Source: Pseudomonadota bacterium
Lineage (GTDB): Bacteria; Pseudomonadota; Alphaproteobacteria; Rhizobiales; Hyphomicrobiaceae
Assembly (NCBI GenBank): GCA_018242295.1
Contig: JAFECE010000011.1
Location: forward strand, 806,001-870,000
Direction: 5' to 3'
DNA length: 64,000 nucleotides
Shown: piece by piece, positions 45,935-54,495 of the stretch
Numbering within the stretch: the first letter of the stretch is position 1
Layout of the letters: each line of letters opens with the position of its first letter
Position numbers and translations under genes: made by a program
Notes under the pieces: model-generated
Databases searched by the model: none
What the model saw: only the letters and a program-made list of their open reading frames with translations
What the model was told of the DNA's origin: nothing

Positions 45935-47302
45935 TCAAAGGCCTATTTGTCCATTGGCGAGGGGACGCTCTGGGCTCATAACGCCGACGATCAATGGTTC
46001 GCCCTCTCTCAGCGAACCGTCGAGCAACAGCGCGCCTTTTGCGTCGCGTTGTCCGATACGAACGGCAATGGGCAAAGAGCCGCCCTCACCATCAGGGATC
46101 CAAACGAGCGCCGGTGAGCCGGCACCCGCGTTCGTTGAGTCTTGCGTTAGCGGACGATGGGCCGAAGGCGCTGCAGCGGCCTTGAACGCCACGGGGCGAA
46201 AACGCAGTGCCTCGTTCGGAATTTTCAACGCCACGACGCCATCGCTGACAGAAACTCGCAGGGCTGCCGTCATTCCAGGCAGGAGCAAAAGATCAGGATT
46301 TTGGGCTGATATGATGGCTGTATACGTCACGACGTTTTGCGTTGTTTCGGGAGCTTTCCTGACTTGACGGACTTCTCCGCTGAATATTTGATTTGGATAC
46401 GCATCGACGGTGAATGTCGCCGCTTCTCCGGGTCTCAGTTCGCCGACATCGGCTTCGTCGATCCTCGCATGAATTTCCATTTCCTTGAGGTCGTTCGCAA
46501 TCTGGAAGAGCGTCTTGGCCTCCATTGTAACTGCGATCGTTTGACCGGGATTGACGTCTCTCTTCAAAATCACGCCATTGATTGGAGCCCGTAGCACGGT
46601 GCGATCGAGATCTAGCGTTGCTTGATCGAGCGCCGCCTGCCGCTGTTGGACAGTCGCTTGCGCATTGTGCAGCTCGGCGCCTGCCATTTGCAGTTCGGCT
46701 TCTGCGATCGATACCGCTTCCTCTTTGAGATGAATCTCCTCGGTCGCCGCTTTGGCGTCGGCTGCTGCCGTTTCCCTGAGAGCCCGCGTCTGAGTGAGTT
46801 CGCGATCAGATGCGACACCCGTCTTTGAGAGCGCAAGTTTGCGATTGAGTTCGCGCTCCGCTTCCGCAAGCTTGGCGTTGGCAGCTTCGCATTGAGCCTC
46901 GGCCAACTTTTGTGCCGTGTGTGAACTGCTGATCGCGACGCGAGCTCGAGCGACGGCTACTTGTTGGACCTCAGCGGATGCGGTTGCGACGTTCAGCGCT
47001 GCAGCGGCCTCGGTAACGCGGGCCCCAAAAATTCTTTGGTCCAAGCGCGCAATCGGTTGTCCCGCATTAACTGTATCGTTGAAACTGACGAATACGTCTG
47101 CAACCCGGCCGGAGAGCTGTGAACTGACGTCGACTGTCAGGCGCGCCTCGACAGTTCCGGTAGCAGTAACGGTCTTGGATAGCGTGCCGCGCTCCACGGG
47201 CGCCGTAATGAATTTTTGCGAGGGCAAAACGTCATTATGCGCGAACGTCAATCCCGTAAGGAGTGTGGAGAATCCGGCGACGACGGCAATAAATCGCAGC
47301 AT
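45935..47302 (-). CDS. macA: MacA-type periplasmic adaptor (membrane fusion protein)
   Basis: 455 residues with an N-terminal membrane anchor/signal (MLRFIAVVAGFSTLLTGLTF). A lipoyl half-motif follows (TVTATGTVEARLTVDVSSQL), then a long coiled-coil hairpin (about 85-225, rich in Ala/Glu/Gln), the second lipoyl half (LDRTVLRAPINGVILKRDV) and beta-barrel domains (NDLKEMEIHARIDEADVGEL). It links MacB to an outer-membrane channel. First gene of the macAB pair. Confidence 0.93.
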   Translation of the reverse strand: MLRFIAVVAGFSTLLTGLTFAHNDVLPSQKFITAPVERGTLSKTVTATGTVEARLTVDVSSQLSGRVADVFVSFNDTVNAGQPIARLDQRIFGARVTEAAAALNVATASAEVQQVAVARARVAISSSHTAQKLAEAQCEAANAKLAEAERELNRKLALSKTGVASDRELTQTRALRETAAADAKAATEEIHLKEEAVSIAEAELQMAGAELHNAQATVQQRQAALDQATLDLDRTVLRAPINGVILKRDVNPGQTIAVTMEAKTLFQIANDLKEMEIHARIDEADVGELRPGEAATFTVDAYPNQIFSGEVRQVRKAPETTQNVVTYTAIISAQNPDLLLLPGMTAALRVSVSDGVVALKIPNEALRFRPVAFKAAAAPSAHRPLTQDSTNAGAGSPALVWIPDGEGGSLPIAVRIGQRDAKGALLLDGSLREGEPLIVGVMSPERPLANGQIGL

Positions 47303-47402
47303 CGTACTTCTCCCGGTTGAGCAGAAGAGCGCGAACGACGCCGAAGGGCGATAAGAACCTTTGGAGCGTCGCCCGCGCGTTCAATAACTATGCGTTCAAT
47401 GA

Positions 47403-47735
47403 CTATGGAAGTTGTTGCTTCTGCGATTGCTGGAAGCAAGCCACATCGTACTGGCCTATAGCGTTTGGGCTTCCGTTCATCGCCGATGGCGTGCCTGGCT
47501 GGCCCGCGTAGTGGAAGGTGGAGTTGCCCGGTGTCACATCATTGAAAGGCGCACCCGGCGCGAAGAATGCGTTACCCGGGCGGTCCGTGCTGACACCGGT
47601 GCCGCCGGTTGTCTCGCACGACTGGCTTGGCTGGCCGGTCGCGCCGCCGGTGTGCGGGTCTGCGGCAAAGGCATGGCCCATTGGCAATGCTACGACGGAG
47701 GCTGCAACGAAAAGGCTGATGATCGAGTGTCTCAT
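47403..47735 (-). CDS. Small secreted protein (110 aa)
   Basis: The ATG at 47735 has AAAGGAG 8 bp upstream; the longer frame to 47816 lacks one. A signal peptide (HSIISLFVAASVVALPMGHA|FAA) precedes a Gly/Thr/Pro/Asn-rich domain with two Cys (SQSCETTGG, DVACFQQSQ). Probably periplasmic. Family not recognised. It is 100 bp upstream of macA on the same strand and may be linked to the exporter. Confidence 0.7.
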   Translation of the reverse strand: MRHSIISLFVAASVVALPMGHAFAADPHTGGATGQPSQSCETTGGTGVSTDRPGNAFFAPGAPFNDVTPGNSTFHYAGQPGTPSAMNGSPNAIGQYDVACFQQSQKQQLP

Positions 47736-48499
47736 GGGAGAACTCCTTTGGGTGAATTTCACATCATGTGTCACCCCACGCAGGCCCGTGTCGCTTTCAA
47801 TGCGTCGCAGACCCACAATCCTCCGGTAGATTTTTGTACAATTGATCTGCCAATTTCTGGCATTAGCCCGGAGGCATGGCCCATATGCTATAAGGTGCTA
47901 TAATATTAGGTCTTCTAGATCGTTCCCTAGGGAAAAGGCCTCCGGCAGAAAGTGATGTGAGCGCTCCGCCGGCATTCGAGGTGGCGTCGCTGATGCAGGT
48001 TGCTTGCTAACAGCAGCGGCCGGTGGCCGGTATACTTGAGCGGAGGTTCAGCTTTCTTGGCGGTAGCTTCTTGAAAGCGGGTGTTTTCCAGAACATCGCT
48101 AGTCCTCGTCGCTCAATCTCAATTTAGCTCGGCTTCGGTACAATTACGCCGATAAATGAGCTGACTATCGTCCAAACACGCTACGAGCTTTTATCGCTGG
48201 ACCGCGTCGCCACGATCGTGCGCGGCGCAGACACCGCAAGGACGGATCGCTTCGAGCACGCCTATCTTGGAATGGCTCGCGCACGATCTCGATGGTTATC
48301 CGGATGACCCCATGATCGAAGCTCGTTCCCGGCGAGACGCAAGCACCTTCAATTTAACCCAATTCGTTTTCGCCGTTCTTTGAAAGCGGCAATCACAATC
48401 AGATATCGCTCGTGCGCGATCATGGCTTCCCGGCATCTACTCGCGACATGTGCGCCTGAGATTTGGCTTGGGCGTACTTCTACTAGGTAGGAGAGTCCC
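47736..48499. other. 764-bp region without a supported gene
   Basis: Frames on both strands have poor composition. It must contain the divergent promoters for the small secreted protein and the EF-hand gene. I see no RNA gene or repeat here. Confidence 0.4.
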
Positions 48500-48757
48500 A
48501 TGCGTAGATCCCTCATCATCTGGTCTCTAGCCTTGTTGCCTTTGGCCGCTGGCGTCGGCACACAAGTCAAAGCTGGTACTCCATTGAACGATGCCGATTG
48601 CGCCGCCGCCTGGAAGGCGGCGGGAGGTGCCGACCTCAGCCCCGACAAGGCGAAACCGTTCATCGCGAGCTTCGATCAGGTCGACGTCGACCATGACGGT
48701 GCGATCAACTGGGAAGAGTTCAAGGCGGGCTGTTCGAAAGGCCTAGTTACGAAGTAA
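48500..48757 (+). CDS. Secreted EF-hand calcium-binding protein
   Basis: 85 residues with AGGAG 7 bp upstream. The signal peptide ends near GTQVKAG|TPLND. A calcium loop D-V-D-H-D-G-A-I-N-W-E-E-F (about 61-73) is a canonical EF-hand with all oxygen ligands. A partner helix carries a Cys (DCAAAWKAAGGADLSPDKAK), perhaps the remains of a second hand. Likely a periplasmic calcium-binding protein. Confidence 0.85.
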   Translation: MRRSLIIWSLALLPLAAGVGTQVKAGTPLNDADCAAAWKAAGGADLSPDKAKPFIASFDQVDVDHDGAINWEEFKAGCSKGLVTK

Positions 48758-48790
48758 CCTGGCGGGATGGCATGAAGCGCTGTTTTTCCG

Positions 48791-48819
48791 ATCGGAACGC
48801 AGATTGTTTGCGTTCCGAT
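48791..48819. terminator. Bidirectional hairpin between EF-hand and Hint genes
   Basis: Perfect 11-bp arms ATCGGAACGCA / TGCGTTCCGAT with a 7-nt loop lie between two converging genes (stops at 48757 and 48859). Confidence 0.6.
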
Positions 48820-48858
48820 ACATTGAACGATGGTTAGACTGCGCCTTGGGCTAACGCA

Positions 48859-50064
48859 CTACGCAACCGAAAAGCTGGCTTCCGATTGTTCCTCAATTCG
48901 ATCGCGAATCTTATCAAATTGCTTGCGGGTCTCGAACCAAGGCGAAATTGCGCTTCTCAGCCGCGAACTTAATTCGAAGCGACGGCCTCCACTCCAGACT
49001 TGTGCGAATGGCGTCATCGATTCTGTAAGTCGAGACTCGACCGGCGCGCCATTCGCCCAAATTACTTGATGATCTTCCAACTCGATGTGGAAATACGTGA
49101 TCAACTCGCCGTCGTAATCCGAGCAACGCACAATTGACCTGCCATTCACCAAATTGCCGACTGTTATAAGAACGCTATCGACGTAGAGAGCGTGATTGGG
49201 CGAGAGGTAGAGGTCGCTCTGTGGCAGGTTCGGACCTAGCGCACCCTGGCACACCTTGATTGGAGCAACGTCGTCACTCCATTTCTCGCCGACACGACGT
49301 TCAGCCGTCCAACTCCGAATTTTCCTAATCGTCCGAGTACTTCCTGAAATCGTCGGGAGCGTATCTCCCGCACGAAGGTCCTCGACCGTTCTTTCGAAGT
49401 TTGACGTCAGGATCTTGGTGCCTGCTAGAAAGCAAGCAACACCACCGCCTCCGCCCCAGCTCGAGCCACCGCCGCCGGAACCCGGGCCGTCGCCTCCAAA
49501 ACCAAAGTCCCAGCCATTACCGCCGCCGCCGGTATTCCCGCCGCCACCACCACCACTGCCGCCGCCCGAATTCCCGTCACTATGGCCGCCGCCGGAATCT
49601 TTGCCGCCAGCGTTGGCATTGTCACCGCCGGAATTTCCGCTACCAGCATTGGCACTGCGGCTGCCGGAATCCCCGCCGCCGCCACCACCGCCGCCGCCGG
49701 AACCCCCGCCGCCACCGCCGGAACCTCCTCCGCCAGCGTTAGCACCGCCGCCGGAACCTCCGCCTCCGCCGCCACCGCCACCACCACCGCCTTGGCAGAC
49801 ATGATGGGACGAATCCGAATTGTTGCGCCAGTTGCCACCGCTCTCGCGACCGGTGTCGCAAAACCGATCACCTTTGTCGCCGCTATTTCCAGGACCGTCG
49901 GTCGGAGGGCTCCAGCCGGCGAAAGCGCTTTTCGCTGCAATAGTTGATGCGAGAGCCGTAGAGCCAACTATACCCGCAATTGCGATCACGTTGCGCCGTG
50001 TTCTTCCATGGCTGGCCTTCGTCACACCGCCCGACCGAGCTATTTGCGTTTCAATATGGGACAT
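48859..50064 (-). CDS. Hint-domain protein with long glycine-rich region
   Basis: 401 residues. A signal-like N-terminus (RRNVIAIAGIVGSTALASTI) is followed by a Trp/Pro/Asp-rich stretch and about 120 residues of nearly pure Gly with Ser/Asn (about 92-210). The C-terminal part begins GVACFLAGTKILTSNFERTV, the start of a Hedgehog/intein (Hint) domain, with LSPNHALYVDSVLI (about 305) as the later TxxH-type block. Hint domains can self-cleave at the N-side Cys (VACFLAGT). Bacterial secreted Hint proteins of this length usually carry the domain alone. The glycine run may be a spacer or surface-adhesion region. Confidence 0.8.
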   Translation of the reverse strand: MSHIETQIARSGGVTKASHGRTRRNVIAIAGIVGSTALASTIAAKSAFAGWSPPTDGPGNSGDKGDRFCDTGRESGGNWRNNSDSSHHVCQGGGGGGGGGGGGSGGGANAGGGGSGGGGGGSGGGGGGGGGDSGSRSANAGSGNSGGDNANAGGKDSGGGHSDGNSGGGSGGGGGGNTGGGGNGWDFGFGGDGPGSGGGGSSWGGGGGVACFLAGTKILTSNFERTVEDLRAGDTLPTISGSTRTIRKIRSWTAERRVGEKWSDDVAPIKVCQGALGPNLPQSDLYLSPNHALYVDSVLITVGNLVNGRSIVRCSDYDGELITYFHIELEDHQVIWANGAPVESRLTESMTPFAQVWSGGRRFELSSRLRSAISPWFETRKQFDKIRDRIEEQSEASFSVA

Positions 50065-50432
50065 TTCACTCTACTCACAACAACTTGGGTGCCCACTTGC
50101 AAGATGGGTGACAAAGTAGGGCTCGATTGCAATCTGCGCCCGATTTAGGTGACCGCCCGTTGCCGCAGGATAACAGGAATAAGTCAGACGCGGCATCTTT
50201 TTCGCTTAATCCGGCCGCTGACTGCCTATATTGCAACGCACACTGATCTTCTTCGGCACCTGCAGCCACGAACGCCGAAACGTCCGATCAGTGCTGATCC
50301 AAAACAAAAAGCGGTTGGAAGTGTCTAAGACGGAATTTCGGTATACGCGTCATTTACGTCCGTATCACTTTGCGCCCGATTCTAAGCACATTGTGATGTT
50401 CAACGTTGGAGAAACCACGGGGGATTTCTCTA

Positions 50433-50945
50433 GTGAAACATCGATTTGTGCTAATCTTAATGGCGGCTGCCATTGCGAATGTCTGTGGGCACCGCGCCGA
50501 GGCCGCGTCGATCAAAATCGCCGGCCAGTCAATGAGCTGCGGCTCGACGCCAGTGTTCTCGGATTCCACCCTTCCGATGGAAGGACGGTTTGTGCCGGGC
50601 AGGGGAATCTACGTTAACCAACAACTCATGCAGCGTCAGCCGTCCGCGGTCCGCATGTTCGTGTTCAAGCACGAATGCGCACACAAGACCGTCGGCGGAA
50701 ACGAACTCGCCGCTGACTGTGGCGCTGCCCAATCGGGTGCGCGCGAAAAATGGCTGACGCCGGCCGGCGTCGACGCCGTGTGCAAAGCATTATCGGGCGA
50801 ACCCGCGGGCGGAGGGTATCCGTCCGGGGCCACGCGGTGCGCGAACATACGAAAGTGCTACGCCAATTCGTCCGCACAGTTTGCGTATCAGAAATCTACT
50901 GTACAAAAATCGGCGGGTAGCGGCCGACTGCAGTCAGCAAATTAG
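50433..50945 (+). CDS. Small exported HExxH protein (putative metallopeptidase)
   Basis: I prefer GTG at 50433 (VKHRFVLILMAAAIANVCGH), which puts the signal peptide at the N-terminus; a TTG at 50406 is in frame. 170 residues. Residues about 80-100 read MFVFKHECAHKTVGGNELAA, an HExxH zinc motif followed by a possible third ligand in NELAADC, as in gluzincin-like folds. Four more Cys in the C-terminal part suggest disulfides. Activity not proven. Confidence 0.65.
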   Translation: MKHRFVLILMAAAIANVCGHRAEAASIKIAGQSMSCGSTPVFSDSTLPMEGRFVPGRGIYVNQQLMQRQPSAVRMFVFKHECAHKTVGGNELAADCGAAQSGAREKWLTPAGVDAVCKALSGEPAGGGYPSGATRCANIRKCYANSSAQFAYQKSTVQKSAGSGRLQSAN

Positions 50946-51006
50946 AATCCACGAAGTGAAGAAAGTGGCGGACGGAATTTATTCGGTCTGCCACTTTACA
51001 TTCGCA

Positions 51007-51552
51007 TTAGCGGCGGAGACCACCTCGGAACCCGCCGCGGAAGCCACCACCTCTCCAACCTGCGCCGCGCCAGCCGCCAGCTCTCCAGCCGACACCGCGC
51101 CAACCCGCACCGCGCCAGCCCCAGCCAGCGCCTCTCCAGCCCCAGCCTCTACGGAAGCCGTAGCCGACTCCTGGATAAGCTGCTCGCCAACCCCAGGGTC
51201 TACGCCAGCCCCAGCCAGCGCCTCTCCAACCCCAGCCAGCTCTCCAGCCCCAGGGTCTACGCCAACCCCAGCCCGGGCCTCTCCAGCCCCAGCCAGCTCT
51301 CCAACCCCACGGTCTGCGCCAACCCCAGCCGCCGACAACCGGGTAGGTTGATCTCCAGCCCCAGCCAGCTCCCCAGCCCCAGGGTCTGCGCCAACCATAA
51401 CCCGCAGCCACCGGAGCTACTGCTGCCGCGCGCCAGCCATATCCTGCCCCCCAGCCGCATGCTTGTGCTGACGTCGTGAGAGTGCCGCCGCCAATTGCCA
51501 GCGCAATTGCACATATGGCAATTTTTATTTTCGAAGCATTTCTGATAGCCAT
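51007..51552 (-). CDS. Secreted Gly/Trp/Arg-repeat protein
   Basis: The ATG at 51552 has AAGGAGG 6 bp upstream; 181 residues. A signal peptide (IKIAICAIALAIGGGTLTTS|AQA) precedes about 150 residues built from repeats such as GWGWRRPWGW and RAGWGWRGAGW, ending GGGFRGGFRGGLRR. Trp, Gly and Arg make up most of the mature chain and there is one Cys. Such a chain cannot fold as a normal globular domain; it may bind polyanions, membranes or the cell surface. DNA repeats here give false Pro-rich frames on the other strand. Confidence 0.8.
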   Translation of the reverse strand: MAIRNASKIKIAICAIALAIGGGTLTTSAQACGWGAGYGWRAAAVAPVAAGYGWRRPWGWGAGWGWRSTYPVVGGWGWRRPWGWRAGWGWRGPGWGWRRPWGWRAGWGWRGAGWGWRRPWGWRAAYPGVGYGFRRGWGWRGAGWGWRGAGWRGVGWRAGGWRGAGWRGGGFRGGFRGGLRR

Positions 51553-52068
51553 CTGTTTCCTCCTTAAGCTATCCGAGCGCTCCAACGCTCTTCGCGCCAA
51601 CCGGTGCTGTGCGCTGCAGTTCCATTGTGCTTTTTCGTAAGCTTAACCAATTGAATGCTTGGTAATTACCGGCGAACGGGATTCCGCCGTACAGCGATCG
51701 TCGCCGATGGTTGTCGACAAGTCCGCTTATGGGATTCAGTAGCCCGCAAATGCCCGGATACTTCGTCAGAACCGAGATCAATCGGCGAAGAATTGGAGAA
51801 GAGCTGCCAGCGTCGCCTGAGGCGTCTCGTCAGGAAGGAAGTTTCCGCAATCGAGCGCTTTGCCCTGGAGGCAACCTCGCGTTTTCTCCCGCCAACATTC
51901 TAAGCACGTGCTCCTTCCGCAATTCCGATCAGCGGCGCCCCCGCCCCTTTCGGGCGCAGAACCTATAGGTCTCCCCAAAAACGGGGATGGTCGGTCGACG
52001 CGATATAGGAGACAGAAGTGCCCGTGAGCCCCGACTGCCGGGCGAGGGGACGCCGCGCGGGCTCAAAG

Positions 52069-52116
52069 GCCGAGAGGTACACGGAATGGAGATGATCTCC
52101 AATTGTGCCTCTCGGC
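52069..52116 (+). ncRNA. Nested stem-loop upstream of the 52158 gene
   Basis: GCCGAGAGG (52069-52077) pairs with CCTCTCGGC (52108-52116), and inside it GGAGAT-G-ATCTCC (52088-52100) forms a second stem. The 48-nt structure ends 41 bp before the next ATG, in an otherwise empty 605-bp region (51553-52157). It could be a leader structure, a small RNA or a terminator; no T-run follows. Confidence 0.35.
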
Positions 52117-52157
52117 TCTTCTGATGGTCAATTTCCGACGCAGTAGAGTGACACCAA

Positions 52158-52406
52158 ATGCTAACTGACCTGAGCGCTTACCATAGAGCACTCCTCTACG
52201 AGATACGTTGGCATGGGGGCGTGCTTTTCGTCTCAAAAGACGCCTATGCCAACATATTTAGCGAGCTTGTTAAAGCTCGCTACGTTTTTAGGGAACCAGC
52301 AGGACCTGGAAGATATCGCTATGAACTGACCCTTCGCGGCCGCAACGAGCTGCAAGGCGATCTGCTTGGAAGTGGCGAGCGCCACAAGCGTCAAGGAATG
52401 AGCTGA
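52158..52406 (+). CDS. Small winged-helix-like protein (82 aa)
   Basis: The sequence (LSAYHRALLYEIRWHGGVLF, FSELVKARYVFREPAGPGRY, RYELTLRGRNELQGDLL) has the helix-helix-wing order of a small DNA-binding domain with a C-terminal LTxxGR turn. It converges on the luxR gene with a 16-bp overlap of the ends. Function unknown. Confidence 0.6.
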   Translation: MLTDLSAYHRALLYEIRWHGGVLFVSKDAYANIFSELVKARYVFREPAGPGRYRYELTLRGRNELQGDLLGSGERHKRQGMS

Positions 52407-53143
52407 AGGCGGACCGCCAGAGCCACAGCATGGATCGGGGTCTGGACGCCCAATTTGGCTTGGGCTTTCTTGATATGACTGCGTACCGTTTCCTCGCCGA
52501 GCGCCAAATCTTTTCCAATCTCTGCCACGCGCCTGCCTAGCGACAGTGCGCGCAGTACGGCCAGTTCGCGCGGGGTGAGGTATGCCCCTTTGCCGAGACG
52601 TTCGATGCATGGCGGTGCGAGTTGCTGCAAACGCTTCGTCGCGAATGCAGCACCCATATACAAAAGCGATTTATCAGATGATTGAAGACTCATAAGTTTC
52701 GGAGACCAATAGGCGAAAATCCAGCGCCCTCCTATTGGGCATCCGAGGCTGTCGCGGATGCCGTATTTCAAATTCAACTCCATTGCCCAACGGTCGATGC
52801 CGATGGGTTCGAGTGATTTCATGAGGTCCGAAAAGGTAAAAGGTGCCATCGCGAGGCGCGCTGCGATATCGCCGGGTGCGGGAGATTGCTTTGATAGCTC
52901 TAGGCGATCTTCCCACCATCCCTTCGGCACGCTTTTGTGAAGGAACGCTGTCTTTCCGATACAGAGAGCTTCAGTCGTTCCGAACTTGAGGGGCAGCAAT
53001 GCGCCACCAAGCACATGTATGTGTGCGTGGGACCAAGTAATTTCATCGAGGGAATTGAGCACCGCCGTCGGGTCCGGAAGGTCATCGGCTTGCTTGGTAT
53101 AGTCAAGCATTTCAGCTGCAAACGGCGTGGGCATTGGCTGCAC
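52391..53143 (-). CDS. LuxR-family regulator (autoinducer-domain type, solo)
   Basis: 250 residues from GTG. The N-terminal two thirds (about 20-165) carry the autoinducer-domain pattern with a WWEDRLELSKQSPAPGDIAA region and SLGCPIGGRWIFAYWS. The C-terminal HTH is canonical: YLTPRELAVLRALSLGRRVA, EIGKDLALGEETVRSHIKKA, QAKLGV. No luxI synthase is in the window, so it would sense signals made elsewhere or another ligand. A palindrome lies 10 bp upstream. Confidence 0.88.
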   Translation of the reverse strand: MQPMPTPFAAEMLDYTKQADDLPDPTAVLNSLDEITWSHAHIHVLGGALLPLKFGTTEALCIGKTAFLHKSVPKGWWEDRLELSKQSPAPGDIAARLAMAPFTFSDLMKSLEPIGIDRWAMELNLKYGIRDSLGCPIGGRWIFAYWSPKLMSLQSSDKSLLYMGAAFATKRLQQLAPPCIERLGKGAYLTPRELAVLRALSLGRRVAEIGKDLALGEETVRSHIKKAQAKLGVQTPIHAVALAVRLQLIP

Positions 53144-53152
53144 CCTTTAAAA

Positions 53153-53167
53153 TGTTGCCCGGCAACA
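53153..53167. promoter_or_regulatory. Palindrome upstream of luxR
   Basis: TGTTGCC-C-GGCAACA, 7-bp arms around one base, 9 bp before the luxR start. A likely dimer-binding site, perhaps for LuxR itself. The rest of 53168-53875 contains no gene that I can support. Confidence 0.5.
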
Positions 53168-53875
53168 AAATTTCAATTAACCGCCGGCGCTAACAATCAC
53201 ATCCGATGCTGAGGGCTAGGTTCTGGTGGAGATAAACGGCGGCGCGTCGTGAAAAATCGCACCCCTACGGTTCTGCAGGGAGGATGCAAGAGCTGGTTTC
53301 GCTTCGGTGCTGATGAGGTCGCCGGATCAATGGTCATCGGGCACCACTTGGGACCTTGACTCGCAGAGTCTATCTATATGGTCTTCGTCAACAAGCCTTC
53401 GCCGTTCTTGTTCGACTGCAACAGATTTGGTTTGTAATCATCAGTGGCTTGGTACGCGGCGACGGTCGAAGAGAATAGCGGACACGACAAATCGTCAAGG
53501 AATGATGAACCGTAGAGTGTCCGTGGAATTAATGCCGCTCGCGAGACGCAATCCATGCAATTGCTGCTTCAGCGGTTCAATGCTTTTCGTCTGGTAGAGC
53601 AGGACGGGGCCGAAGATCTTTTTATGCTCGACACGAGATCCAGCCCCTGTACGGTTCTCATGCCGGGCTGCGTTTTCCGGCTGGCCCTTCCGCGCAGAGT
53701 GAGCGCTCTCCCGTTTTTGCAACGGCGGCAGGAAGTGCTTTTTGCGCCATTCGATTTAGGCTGATTGACCTAAACTTTAGAGGACGAGCGGCGACGTCAT
53801 CTTCCCTAACGAGAATACGAAGCCCCATGATCCTGCTTCCATCCGCTGTCCAATCGACTGATTTTGGTGCGCGCG

Positions 53876-54193
53876 TTATTTCTTGGGCAGTTGGCAGACA
53901 GCGCCGTTGGCCTTGGCAACTTTGATGACATCCGGCGCGGCGGTGACGATCCCGCTTATCTTCCCGCGTGCCAACGCGAACGGCGCGCTTTCGATATCGT
54001 AATCGCGAATGGCTTCGGCGCCAAAGGATTCCGCAACCGCGCATCCTTCATCGGAATAGCAGGCCACGGTGCTGTCAGGTCCGGGCGGGTCGTCCTTGGG
54101 GTTGATGCAGACAATTTCGGGATCGCTTGCGTGCGCGGCAGGGCAGGCGAGTGAAGCGAAGACAAGGAAGAGCCAAGGCAACAACGTCCGCAT
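53876..54193 (-). CDS. Small secreted Cys-containing protein (105 aa)
   Basis: The ATG at 54193 starts a signal peptide (RTLLPWLFLVFASLACPAAH|A); the frame is open further upstream, and another ATG lies at 54202. The mature part has four Cys (PEIVCINPKDD, TVACYSDEGCAVAESFG, GAVCQLPKK), suggesting two disulfides. Family unknown. No good ribosome site is seen. Confidence 0.5.
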   Translation of the reverse strand: MRTLLPWLFLVFASLACPAAHASDPEIVCINPKDDPPGPDSTVACYSDEGCAVAESFGAEAIRDYDIESAPFALARGKISGIVTAAPDVIKVAKANGAVCQLPKK

Positions 54194-54495
54194 GGAAACC
54201 ATCGCAGATGGGGGAGATGCATTATGCCTCGTGCACACCGAAGGCACGGGCCAATTCGTCACGAATTTGACAGGTATGGTATACAGCGCCTGCTGACGGA
54301 CGAAAGCGCCCCCCGAGGAGGCCTGTTCCGCGCGCAATGCCTCGGTCATCCTCAACTTGGCGGATAAAGAGGTCCGTACCGTCTCCGATGACGATTGCCG
54401 GCCCTTTGGAGAGTGATCTTGTGCCGACCCGTTGACAACAGCGGGGTCGCTTCTGCTTGTTCTCTACCCGGAGTGAGAGGCGGTGGGAGAGGCCG

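Noticed and set aside
45755-46367. Plus-strand ORFs inside the macAB pair
   Set aside because: Shadow frames of well-supported minus-strand MacA and MacB coding sequence.
48349-48663. 104-codon minus-strand ORF
   Set aside because: Opposes the EF-hand gene, which has a signal peptide, a calcium loop and a ribosome site.
49256-49804. Pro-rich plus-strand ORF
   Set aside because: It is the antisense of the Gly-rich codons of the Hint-domain gene; poly-Pro is expected from reversed Gly codons.
50881-51351. Pro/Ala/Ser-rich plus-strand ORF
   Set aside because: Antisense shadow of the Gly/Trp/Arg repeat gene, which has the signal peptide and ribosome site.
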